The notes beneath the pieces are model-generated. The model did not search any database. It was not told where the DNA came from and saw only the letters and a list, made by a program, of their open reading frames with translations. Both the position numbers and the translations under genes were made by a program. A stretch of 7,031 nt of DNA from Alphaproteobacteria bacterium (GTDB lineage: Bacteria; Pseudomonadota; Alphaproteobacteria; Reyranellales; Reyranellaceae): assembly GCA_013290035.1 (NCBI GenBank), contig JABCYT010000171.1, forward strand, positions 1 to 7,031, written 5' to 3'. The number at the start of each line of letters is the position of its first letter. Positions within the stretch are counted from its first letter, which is position 1. This document shows, piece by piece, positions 1-5,170 of this stretch.

Positions 1-21
1 GCGCACGATGCCGTGGGCGCG

Positions 22-153
22 TCAGCGCCGCTCGCGACGGCCGTCGACCGCCTCCGAGCGCAGCAGCCCGCGGCTGACATAGGCGTAGAGTGTCGCGGCC
101 GATACGCCAAGCCGTCGCGCGGCTTCCCGGGAACTCAGCCATTCGTTCGACAT
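22..153 (-). CDS. Helix-turn-helix protein, N-terminal domain of an HTH-citrate synthase type gene ended by an early TGA
   Basis: The 43-residue frame starts at ATG 153-151 and reads as a MerR/excisionase-type (HTH_17-like) DNA-binding domain. Residues 5-30 (W5, SSREAARRLGVS, T21-L22-Y23-A24-Y25-V26, RGLL) form the helix-turn-helix, followed by the basic tail GRRERR. From family knowledge, this segment is the N-terminal domain of longer proteins with a C-terminal citrate synthase domain, often divergent from a second citrate synthase gene as here. The frame stops at TGA 24-22, where family members normally continue with an aromatic residue and then the citrate synthase part. After the TGA the same frame stays open for the last 21 bases (RAHGIVR). 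It could be a true mini-protein, a nonsense-interrupted gene, or a sequencing error; the left flank would decide. A longer in-frame start at 291 is unlikely because it would run through the promoter region and into the opposite gene. No good ribosome-binding site precedes 153. Confidence 0.5.
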   Translation of the reverse strand: MSNEWLSSREAARRLGVSAATLYAYVSRGLLRSEAVDGRRERR

Positions 154-176
154 GGCTTTATATTGATCAATATAAT
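147..176 (+). promoter_or_regulatory. Candidate sigma70-type promoter for the citrate synthase gene
   Basis: A perfect TATAAT lies at 171-176 and a TTGACA-like TCGACA at 147-152, with an 18-bp spacer. Transcription would start near 183, giving a leader of about 55 nt before the ATG at 239. The element sits in a strikingly AT-rich patch within GC-rich DNA. The TCGACA overlaps the start codon of the divergent HTH gene, and the -10 hexamer overlaps the right arm of the 18-bp palindrome, so a protein bound there would be expected to block it. Only the hexamer matches and spacing are seen directly; activity is inferred. Confidence 0.45.
158..175. promoter_or_regulatory. Perfect 18-bp palindrome, probable operator
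   Basis: TTATATTGATCAATATAA is identical to its reverse complement, centred between 166 and 167. It lies just upstream of the HTH gene start (153, minus) and covers the TATAAT of the divergent citrate synthase promoter. Dimeric regulators typically bind such sites, so it probably controls one or both genes. The obvious candidate is the neighbouring HTH protein or its full-length fusion form, acting as an autoregulator; this is inference. As RNA it would be a weak AU-rich stem, so a DNA operator is the better reading. Confidence 0.6.
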
Positions 177-180
177 CAAG

Positions 181-192
181 ATTGACAATATA
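181..192. repeat. Near copy of the operator half, one base shorter
   Basis: ATTGACAATATA repeats the core ATTGATCAATATA at 162-174 with a single T missing, 19 bp downstream. Its ATTGACAAT (181-189) is a 4+1+4 inverted repeat centred on 185. The two centres are about 18.5 bp apart, close to but short of two helical turns. This fits a secondary, weaker binding site for the same regulator next to the predicted transcription start. The match could also arise from AT-rich sequence alone. Confidence 0.4.
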
Positions 193-214
193 TTTCGACG
201 ATCCGACGGTGGGC

Positions 215-226
215 CCCGATATCGGG
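215..226 (+). promoter_or_regulatory. Palindrome CCCGATATCGGG in the leader, just before the ribosome-binding site
   Basis: CCCGATATCGGG is a perfect 12-bp palindrome directly abutting the AAAGGA ribosome-binding site (227-232) of the citrate synthase gene. In RNA it could fold as a four-pair G/C stem (215-218 with 223-226) and an AUAU loop. It could be a second protein site or a small hairpin affecting translation start. A 12-bp palindrome in GC-rich DNA may also be chance. Confidence 0.3.
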
Positions 227-228
227 AA

Positions 229-232
229 AGGA
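229..232 (+). promoter_or_regulatory. Ribosome-binding site that fixes the citrate synthase start at 239
   Basis: AGGA (within AAAGGA, 227-232) lies six bases before ATG 239. The longer reading frame could begin at TTG 182, but that codon lies in the operator/promoter region and would add 19 residues that do not resemble the family N-terminus. Confidence 0.65.
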
Positions 233-238
233 AATTCA

Positions 239-1324
239 ATGCTGCAGACACGGGTGGACAGCGGCCTCGACGGCGTCGTCGTGGCTGACACGGTGATGAG
301 CGAGGTCGACGGCGAGGCCGGCCGGCTGGTCGTCCGCGGTCACGCCCTGCAGGAGCTGGTCGCCTCGCGCGGATTCGAGGGCGTCGCGGCGCTGCTGTGG
401 GAGGGCTATGCCGAAGGCGGGGGCGATGCGTCGGCAGTCGCGAGCGGCCTGGCGGCGGCGCGCGTGCAGGCTTTCGCCGCCGTGCCGAAGCTGCTCGCCG
501 CCACGCGCGGCCTCAACCCGGTCGAGGCACTCCGGGTCGGCATCGCCCTGCTGCCCGACCATGAGACGACGCCGCATCACTACCTGGTGTGCGGCGCCAT
601 GCCGGTGTTCCTGGCGGCCCTGCTCAACGCCGAGAAGGGCCTGGCGCCGATCGCACCGGATCCGACGCTCACCACCGCGCAGGATCTCCTGCGCATGATC
701 CGCGGCCAGCGCGCCGGCGTGGTGTTCGAGAAGGCGCTCGACACCTACCTGGCGACCATCGCCGATCACGGCTTCAACGCCTCGACCTTCACCGCCCGCG
801 TGGTGGCCTCCACGCATGCCGGCCTGATCTCCTCGGTGCTGGCGGCGCTCTGCGCGCTCAAGGGCCCGCTGCATGGCGGCGCGCCCGGCCCTGTCCTCGA
901 CATGCTGGACGAGATCGGCGACGCCGCGCGCGCCGAGGCCTGGTTCGACGACGCCTTCGCCAAGGGCGCGACCCTGATGGGCTTCGGCCATCGCATCTAC
1001 AAGGTGCGCGACCCGCGCGCCGACGTGCTGAAGGCCACCGTCGCCACGCTGCCCGCGACCGCCGGCCGCCTCGCCTACGCCACCGCAGTCGAGAAGGGCG
1101 CCATCGCCGCGCTGCGCAAGCACAAGCCCGGCCGGCGTCTCGACATCAACGTCGAGTACTACACCGCGCTGCTCCTGGAGGCGCTCGAGGTGCCGCGCAG
1201 CGCCTTCACCGCCCTGTTCGCGGTCGGCCGCACCGCCGGCTGGTGCGCGCACATCTTCGAGCAGGAGAAGGGCGGTCGCATCATCCGCCCGCAGTCGAAC
1301 TATGTTGGGCCAAGGCCCCAATAA
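239..1324 (+). CDS. Citrate synthase-family protein (citrate/2-methylcitrate synthase-like)
   Basis: The product (361 residues) is a short-form citrate synthase, expected in the cytoplasm to condense acetyl-CoA (or another acyl-CoA) with oxaloacetate. Visible landmarks are H177 in HGFNASTF, H212 in GPLHGGA, the family signature GFGHRIYKVRDPR with H251, R331 in VGRTAGW, and R350 in IIRPQS. Where classical enzymes have NVDFY with the catalytic aspartate, this one has NVEYY with E306. As I recall, Glu here is shared by a subgroup of citrate synthase-like proteins, so it marks a paralogue and not damage. It is shorter than hexameric GltA (about 430 residues) and resembles the short dimeric forms. 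The N-terminal 30 residues include the usual GLDGVVVADT start of the fold. It is divergent from an HTH gene and converges with the next gene across 5 bp. Whether it makes citrate, methylcitrate or another product cannot be read from sequence. The housekeeping citrate synthase is probably elsewhere. Confidence 0.88.
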   Translation: MLQTRVDSGLDGVVVADTVMSEVDGEAGRLVVRGHALQELVASRGFEGVAALLWEGYAEGGGDASAVASGLAAARVQAFAAVPKLLAATRGLNPVEALRVGIALLPDHETTPHHYLVCGAMPVFLAALLNAEKGLAPIAPDPTLTTAQDLLRMIRGQRAGVVFEKALDTYLATIADHGFNASTFTARVVASTHAGLISSVLAALCALKGPLHGGAPGPVLDMLDEIGDAARAEAWFDDAFAKGATLMGFGHRIYKVRDPRADVLKATVATLPATAGRLAYATAVEKGAIAALRKHKPGRRLDINVEYYTALLLEALEVPRSAFTALFAVGRTAGWCAHIFEQEKGGRIIRPQSNYVGPRPQ

Positions 1325-1329
1325 CGCCG

Positions 1330-1884
1330 CTAGTCGTCGCGCACCGCCGCGCCGCGCCAGGTGCGGGCGCGCGTGCCGGCGGCGTCGAACACCCAGACGA
1401 TCACCTCGGCGCCAGCCGGCGTGAAGCGGGCGTTGAAATGGCGGCGCCAGAAGCTGCCGTCGGCATGGTTGAACAGCGCCTCGGTGCCGAGCGAGTCGGG
1501 GCCAACGATCAGGGTCGCCGAGCGCGGCGCGGGATGGGCGTCGGCGCCGATCAATGTGGCGAAACCGCCGGCCAGCGGCGCGAAGCGCAGCGTCTCGCCC
1601 CGGTAGGTGGTTTGCATCGGCCCGCCGTCGATGCGCAGCCAGACGACGGCGCAGCCATCCTCGACACGGATGGAGAAATAGACGGCAAGGGGCGCCGGAC
1701 TGTCGAGATCGACATGCGGATGCTCGGGCGGAGGATAGATGTCTTCGAGCGGGATCGACCGGTAGAACCGCACGACGCCGGCGTAGCTGCCGAGCCATTC
1801 CGGCCCCAGGCCCGATTGAGCGCGCGCATCGGAGACGATGAGAAGCGTGGCGCCGGCGCCGAGGAACTGGCGGCGCGCCATCAT
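1330..1884 (-). CDS. Tat-exported protein of unknown function, last gene of the YceI/b561 operon
   Basis: The product (184 residues) is not one I recognise. The N-terminus MMARRQFLGAGATLLIVSDA carries a twin-arginine motif (R4-R5-Q6-F7-L8), a short hydrophobic core and an A-R-A site near residue 22. This points to folded export by the Tat pathway to the periplasm. The rest looks beta-rich with many Trp, Tyr and Phe residues (PEWLGSYAGVVRFYRS, FWRRHFNARF). There are no further membrane segments and no CxxCH haem motif. There is a single Cys, in EDGCAVVWLR. Its start codon overlaps the stop of the upstream yceI gene as ATGA, so it is probably translationally coupled. A start one codon later (1881) is equally possible. 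Tat export would fit a cofactor-bearing or early-folding protein, perhaps acting with the b561/YceI module, but that is inference from position. Confidence 0.75.
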   Translation of the reverse strand: MMARRQFLGAGATLLIVSDARAQSGLGPEWLGSYAGVVRFYRSIPLEDIYPPPEHPHVDLDSPAPLAVYFSIRVEDGCAVVWLRIDGGPMQTTYRGETLRFAPLAGGFATLIGADAHPAPRSATLIVGPDSLGTEALFNHADGSFWRRHFNARFTPAGAEVIVWVFDAAGTRARTWRGAAVRDD

Positions 1885-2462
1885 CTGCTGCGGCCTGCCA
1901 CCACGGTGAGATCGACAATGACCTCGTCAGCGACCTGGCCGGTGCCGGCCCATTCGTTCCGGCCGACGCCGAAGTCGAGCCGCTTCAGATTGAGCCGTCC
2001 GCGCGCCGTCGCGCGCAGCCTGCCCGGTTGCGCCGGATCGTCGGCGATCGCCAGGGTGAAGGGCAGCACGGCGTCGCGCGTGACGTCGCGGATCGTGAGC
2101 TTGCCGCGCGCCTCGTAGCGCTCGCCCCCCTTGCCGGCGATCGAGGTCGCCACGAAGCGCGCCGCGGGGAATTTCTGCACGTCGAGGAAGCTGGGTCCCT
2201 TGAGCAGCGAATCGACGTCGTGGTTGTTGGTCGTCACCGGCGGCGTCTCGATCTTGATGTCGATGCGCGCCGCGGCGAGCGCGGCGGGATCGAGGACGAT
2301 CTCGCCCGTCCAGGTCGGGAAGCGGCCGTTGACGAAGGCGCCGACCTGGGAGGCGGTGAAAGTGAGCGAACTCGCGCGCGGATCGATCGTCCAGGCGTCC
2401 TGCGGTCCGGCGATCGCAGGTGAGGCGAGGAGCAGGAGGGCGAGGAGCGGCCAGGAGCGCAT
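1881..2462 (-). CDS. Periplasmic YceI-family lipocalin-like protein (second copy in operon)
   Basis: This YceI-family protein (193 residues) has a Sec signal peptide: MR, the hydrophobic core LLALLLLA, and cleavage after A18 in PAIA-GPQ. The mature protein opens with the family start W24-TID and SSLTFTASQVGAFVNGRF. It continues with TWTGEIVLD, the LLKGPSFLDVQKFPAARF segment (87-103), GKLTIRDVTRDAVLPF and the C-terminal RLDFGVGRNEWAGTGQVADEV region. YceI proteins are beta-barrels that bind long isoprenoid-type chains in the periplasm. A strong ribosome-binding site, GGAGG (2473-2469), lies six bases before ATG 2462. That ATG shares its A with the TGA of the cytochrome gene (TGATG), so translation is likely coupled. 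Together with the upstream YceI it brackets the cytochrome b561. The ligand is unknown. Confidence 0.9.
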   Translation of the reverse strand: MRSWPLLALLLLASPAIAGPQDAWTIDPRASSLTFTASQVGAFVNGRFPTWTGEIVLDPAALAAARIDIKIETPPVTTNNHDVDSLLKGPSFLDVQKFPAARFVATSIAGKGGERYEARGKLTIRDVTRDAVLPFTLAIADDPAQPGRLRATARGRLNLKRLDFGVGRNEWAGTGQVADEVIVDLTVVAGRSR

Positions 2463-3034
2463 CAGGTTCCTCCGAACGGCCACATGCGGCGAAAGACGCC
2501 GTCGCGCCGCAGCAGATCGTGGTGCACGACGGCGGCGACATGGAGCACCAGCACCGCGATCAGGAGCCGCGACAGGACATAATGCGTCGTCTGCAAGGCC
2601 TCGAACAAGGCGGGGTCGCGCGGCACCAGGTCGGGCAGGGGGATGTAGCCGAACCAGAAGACGCTGACGCCGGCCGCCGAGCTCATCAGCCAGCCGCTCA
2701 GCGGCATGGCGAGCAACAGCGCCAGCAACGCCCAATGGGCGATCGGCGCCAGCACGGCCTGCCAGTGCACGACCGCCGAGGGCAGCGGCGGCGGCGGATG
2801 GCGCCAGCGCCACATCAGGCGGCCGACCGTCAGCGCCAGCACGACCAGCCCCACCCACTTGTGCCAGGTATAGGCATAGAGCTTGGTGAAGCCGAGCGGC
2901 AGGCCGGTCATCCACAATCCGACGGCAAGCATCCCCAGCACCGCGAGCGCGGTCACCCAGTGCAGCGCCTGGGCGGCGGGATGATAGCGCGGCTCGGCCA
3001 CGCGTCCGTCCCGGCGGCGCGCGCTCAGCGCCAC
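2462..3034 (-). CDS. Cytochrome b561 family di-haem membrane protein
   Basis: This is a four-helix inner-membrane cytochrome b561 of the bacterial YceJ/CybB type (190 residues), expected to carry two b haems and exchange electrons with ubiquinone. Four likely haem-ligand histidines are H25 in ALHWVTAL (helix 1), H58 in TWHKWVGL (helix 2), and H151 and H165 in helix 4, fourteen residues apart as in E. coli CybB. Helices fall near 25-45, 58-77, 98-118 and 150-171, and the C-terminus is basic. The longest frame begins at GTG 3034, overlapping the preceding yceI by 10 bp, with no clear ribosome-binding site. GTG 3001 would give the more typical N-terminus MAEPRYHPAAQALHW and is a serious alternative. 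The gene sits between two yceI genes. The enterobacterial yceJ-yceI pair is the known parallel. Confidence 0.9.
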   Translation of the reverse strand: MALSARRRDGRVAEPRYHPAAQALHWVTALAVLGMLAVGLWMTGLPLGFTKLYAYTWHKWVGLVVLALTVGRLMWRWRHPPPPLPSAVVHWQAVLAPIAHWALLALLLAMPLSGWLMSSAAGVSVFWFGYIPLPDLVPRDPALFEALQTTHYVLSRLLIAVLVLHVAAVVHHDLLRRDGVFRRMWPFGGT

Positions 3035-3594
3035 GCGTCGGTGGCGATGACGATCTCGACGGTGTCGCCAACCATGTCGACATACTTGGTCATGCCGAAT
3101 TGGGAGCGCTTGAGGGTGCCGATGCCGCGGAAGCGGGCGTAGCGCGCGCCGGCCGGTGCGTTGGGCCGGCGGTCGGCCACCGTCACGTCGAGCGTCATCG
3201 GCCGCGTGATGCCGCGCAGCGTGATGTCGCCCTCGACCTTGAAGGCGTTCTGGCCGGTGCGTTCGATCTTCTTCGATTCGAAGGTCATCTTGGGGAACTT
3301 CTCGACATCGAAGAAGTCGCTGTCCTTCAGCATCGCCGTCTGCTGGGTATCCAGCATCTGGAGGCTCACGGTGTTGACCACGACCTCGACGGTGCTGTTG
3401 GGCACCTCGGCATCGTCGACATTCACGAAGCCCTGCCAGCTCTTGAAGCTGCCGGTGGTGCGGAAGATCTTGGAATTGCCGATCGCGAAGTCGATCGTGC
3501 CGTGGTCGGCGCCGATCGAAAGCTTTTCGGCCGCCTGGGCCAGTGGGCTTTCCAGCATGAAGGCAAGCACGATGGCCAAGAGTCTAGCCGGCAC
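3025..3594 (-). CDS. Periplasmic YceI-family lipocalin-like protein (first copy in operon)
   Basis: I place the start at GTG 3594, giving 189 residues. GAGGAG (3607-3602) lies seven bases upstream, and the result is a clean signal peptide: PAR, the core LLAIVLAFML, and cleavage after A21 in LAQA-AEK. The longer frame to 3651 begins inside the dioxygenase gene and would prefix a non-signal stretch. YceI landmarks are GTIDFAIGNSKIFRTTGSFKSWQG, the DSDFFDVEKFPKMTFES segment (91-107), GDITLRGITRPMTLDV, and GTLKRSQFGMTKYVDMVGDTVEI at the C-terminus. It diverges clearly from the second copy at the start (lacking the W-x-I-D opening), so the pair is not a recent duplication. The start overlaps the end of the dioxygenase gene by 11 bp, and the stop overlaps the cytochrome start. 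It probably binds an isoprenoid-type ligand in the periplasm. Confidence 0.9.
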   Translation of the reverse strand: MPARLLAIVLAFMLESPLAQAAEKLSIGADHGTIDFAIGNSKIFRTTGSFKSWQGFVNVDDAEVPNSTVEVVVNTVSLQMLDTQQTAMLKDSDFFDVEKFPKMTFESKKIERTGQNAFKVEGDITLRGITRPMTLDVTVADRRPNAPAGARYARFRGIGTLKRSQFGMTKYVDMVGDTVEIVIATDAWR

Positions 3595-4471
3595 GGACAC
3601 GCTCCTCGTAGGTCTCGAAGAACCGACGGCCCGTCCCCCGCTGATTTTCATAGATCGAGCCCTGGTGGTCGGCGGCCGGCAGCGGCATGCGCACGGGTGC
3701 GGGCACCACGCGCGGCTCGATGGTGGGCTCGCCCAGCACCATGCGGCCGTTGAACTCCTCGAAATTCGCCACCCCCATCAGCGGCCAGGCGTCGGCCGCG
3801 GTGTATTCGTGCAGCAGCAGGCGACGCTGGCGGTTGGATCGGTTGAGCGCCGAACCGTGCACCAGCCGCACATGATGGATGGTCATTGAGCCGGCCGGCC
3901 CGACGAGCGGGACCGCCTTGGCGAAATCGAGCGCGCACTCGGCCGGGTTCATCGCCCCGCAGAAGCGGCCCTGGGCGTGATGGTCGAAGGTTGGGCCGCG
4001 ATGCGTGCCGGGCAGCACCATCAGCGGGCCGTTGTCGATGTCGCAGTCGTCGAGGTAGATGCCGGTCGCCAGCACGTCGTCGTTGGTGTGTGGATAGAAT
4101 GCCCAGTCCTGGTGCCATTCCACCGGCGAGCCGTAGCTGGCCGACTTCATGTTGAGCTTGCCGCCGTGCTGGCGGATGGCGGGTCCAAGGAGATGCGCCA
4201 GGATCGACGTGATCGCCGGATCGCGCGCCAGGGTATGGAAGAAGGCGTAGCGCTTGAAAATCGCGGGCTTCAGCCGGCGTACCCGCGGCAGGGTGGCGCT
4301 GTGGCTGGGCTCGAGGTCATAGAGTTCGTCGTTGGTGGCGACGCCGCGCGCCTCGTCGACGATGCGGTCGGTGAGCGCGCGCAACTGGCCGAGCTGCTCG
4401 CCCTGGATCAGGCGAGGGATCACCAGGTAGCCGTCTCGACGATAGGTCTCGATCTGCTGTTCGCTGAGCAT
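3584..4471 (-). CDS. PhyH-family Fe(II)/2-oxoglutarate-dependent dioxygenase
   Basis: The product (295 residues) belongs to the phytanoyl-CoA dioxygenase (PhyH) family: cytoplasmic non-haem iron oxygenases that usually hydroxylate a carbon centre while converting 2-oxoglutarate to succinate. The metal triad is visible as H120-x-D122 in EWHQDWAFYPHT and H205 in LVHGSALNRS. R216, eleven residues after the distal histidine, is the expected 2-oxoglutarate-binding arginine. The N-terminus LSEQQIETYRRDGYLVIPRLI is the typical PhyH opening, which favours ATG 4471 over GTG 4486. The substrate is unknown; homologues act on lipids, compatible solutes (ectoine) and natural products. It is the first gene of the overlapping minus-strand unit and lies 44 bp from a divergent second oxygenase gene. 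No Shine-Dalgarno sequence precedes the start, and a TGCTATGGT extended -10-like element lies five bases upstream. The stop overlaps the next gene by 11 bp. Confidence 0.9.
   Translation of the reverse strand: MLSEQQIETYRRDGYLVIPRLIQGEQLGQLRALTDRIVDEARGVATNDELYDLEPSHSATLPRVRRLKPAIFKRYAFFHTLARDPAITSILAHLLGPAIRQHGGKLNMKSASYGSPVEWHQDWAFYPHTNDDVLATGIYLDDCDIDNGPLMVLPGTHRGPTFDHHAQGRFCGAMNPAECALDFAKAVPLVGPAGSMTIHHVRLVHGSALNRSNRQRRLLLHEYTAADAWPLMGVANFEEFNGRMVLGEPTIEPRVVPAPVRMPLPAADHQGSIYENQRGTGRRFFETYEERVRAG
3602..3607 (-). promoter_or_regulatory. Ribosome-binding site that fixes the yceI start at 3594
   Basis: On the minus strand GAGGAG lies inside the last codons of the dioxygenase gene, seven bases before GTG 3594. 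GTG 3600 is too close to it to use this site. The choice yields a normal signal peptide, which supports the 189-residue product. Confidence 0.65.
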
Positions 4472-4476
4472 GCGAA

Positions 4477-4509
4477 ACCATAGCACGAGAGGCCGGCTTC
4501 ACGGATAAT
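4477..4509. promoter_or_regulatory. Divergent promoter candidates between two oxygenase genes
   Basis: Only 44 bp separate the two start codons (4471 minus, 4516 plus). On the plus strand GATAAT (4504-4509) ends six bases before ATG 4516. On the minus strand TATGGT (4482-4477), preceded by TG as an extended -10, ends five bases before ATG 4471. Neither start has a Shine-Dalgarno sequence and I see no convincing -35 hexamer. If these are real -10 elements, both transcripts would begin at or near their start codons. Evidence is limited to hexamer resemblance and spacing. Confidence 0.3.
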
Positions 4510-4515
4510 CACGCT

Positions 4516-5160
4516 ATGGCGATCCGCGCCCTTTTCCCGACACTTGTCAGCAAAGAAGCCCTGAGCAGGCCGGATCAGGGCCGGTTCGAGCAGGATCTGG
4601 CCGATGAATGCCGGTCACTCGCCGCCTCGGACGCGGCCGGCCGGCGCTGGTCGGCTCGGCATTATCTCGGCGGCTACACCTCCTACGGCTCGCTCGACCG
4701 GCTGCATCTCGTCTCGTCGCTGTTTGCGCGGCTGCGTCGGCGCATCGATCCCCGCGTCAAGGCGTTCGCCCGCGCGCTGCACTACGATCTGGCCGGCCGG
4801 ACGCTCGAGATGACCGATTGCTGGGCGAACGTCATGCCGGCGAGCGCGGTGCACTCCCTGCACCTGCACCCGACCTCCTTCATCAGCGGCACTTATTACG
4901 TGGCCGTGCCCCGAGGCGCCGGTGCACTGAAATTCGAGGATCCGCGGCTGGCTCTTCATATGGCGACGCCGCCGCGGCGGGCCGACGCGCCGCAGCGCTT
5001 TCGGCCGTTCGTCAGCCTGCCGGCCAAGGCGGGCGACCTCGTGCTGTTCGAGAGCTGGCTGCGTCATGAAGTGCCGCCGGCGCGCTTCTCCGGCGAGCGT
5101 ATCTCGATTAGCTTCAACTACGCCTGGTCTGCCAAGGGCGCCGCCAAGGATCGCCGCTGA
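4516..5160 (+). CDS. 2OG-Fe(II) oxygenase-like protein of the PF13759/TIGR02466 type
   Basis: The product (214 residues) matches the small, poorly characterised family of putative 2-oxoglutarate/Fe(II) oxygenases. It opens with ALFPTLV, as members typically do. The core is H113, H116 and H118 in HSLHLHPTS, then SGTYYVAVP, GALKFEDPR (137-144), a PAKAGDLVLFESWLRHEV stretch with the distal H184, and GERISISFN with R195. H184 would be the third iron ligand and R195 the 2-oxoglutarate carboxylate anchor. The proximal motif reads H-x-H where classical dioxygenases have H-x-D, in keeping with this family as I recall it. No signal peptide is visible, so it is probably cytoplasmic. The substrate is unknown. 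It is divergent from the PhyH gene and followed after about 10 bp by a YtkA-like gene, probably co-transcribed. No clear ribosome-binding site precedes ATG 4516. Confidence 0.85.
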   Translation: MAIRALFPTLVSKEALSRPDQGRFEQDLADECRSLAASDAAGRRWSARHYLGGYTSYGSLDRLHLVSSLFARLRRRIDPRVKAFARALHYDLAGRTLEMTDCWANVMPASAVHSLHLHPTSFISGTYYVAVPRGAGALKFEDPRLALHMATPPRRADAPQRFRPFVSLPAKAGDLVLFESWLRHEVPPARFSGERISISFNYAWSAKGAAKDRR

Positions 5161-5170
5161 TGGAATGCCG

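Noticed and set aside
22..24. TGA in the HTH frame as a selenocysteine codon
   Set aside because: The family has no selenocysteine here. The downstream sequence needed to look for an insertion element is outside the window.
1304..1324. TTGGGCC/GGCCCCAA inverted repeat at the end of the citrate synthase gene as a terminator
   Set aside because: Most of it lies within the coding region, it needs a bulge and a very tight loop, and there is no T-run on either strand.
236..1918. A 560-codon open frame on the minus strand across the citrate synthase gene, and a similar 509-codon plus-strand frame at 589-2118
   Set aside because: Arg/Ala/Gly-rich low-complexity translations with no family resemblance. 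They are antisense or off-frame shadows of well-supported genes, as expected in GC-rich DNA with few stops.
3595..3651. N-terminal extension of the first YceI to 3651
   Set aside because: It lies wholly within the dioxygenase coding region and lacks signal-peptide character; GTG 3594 has a good ribosome-binding site and gives a proper signal peptide.
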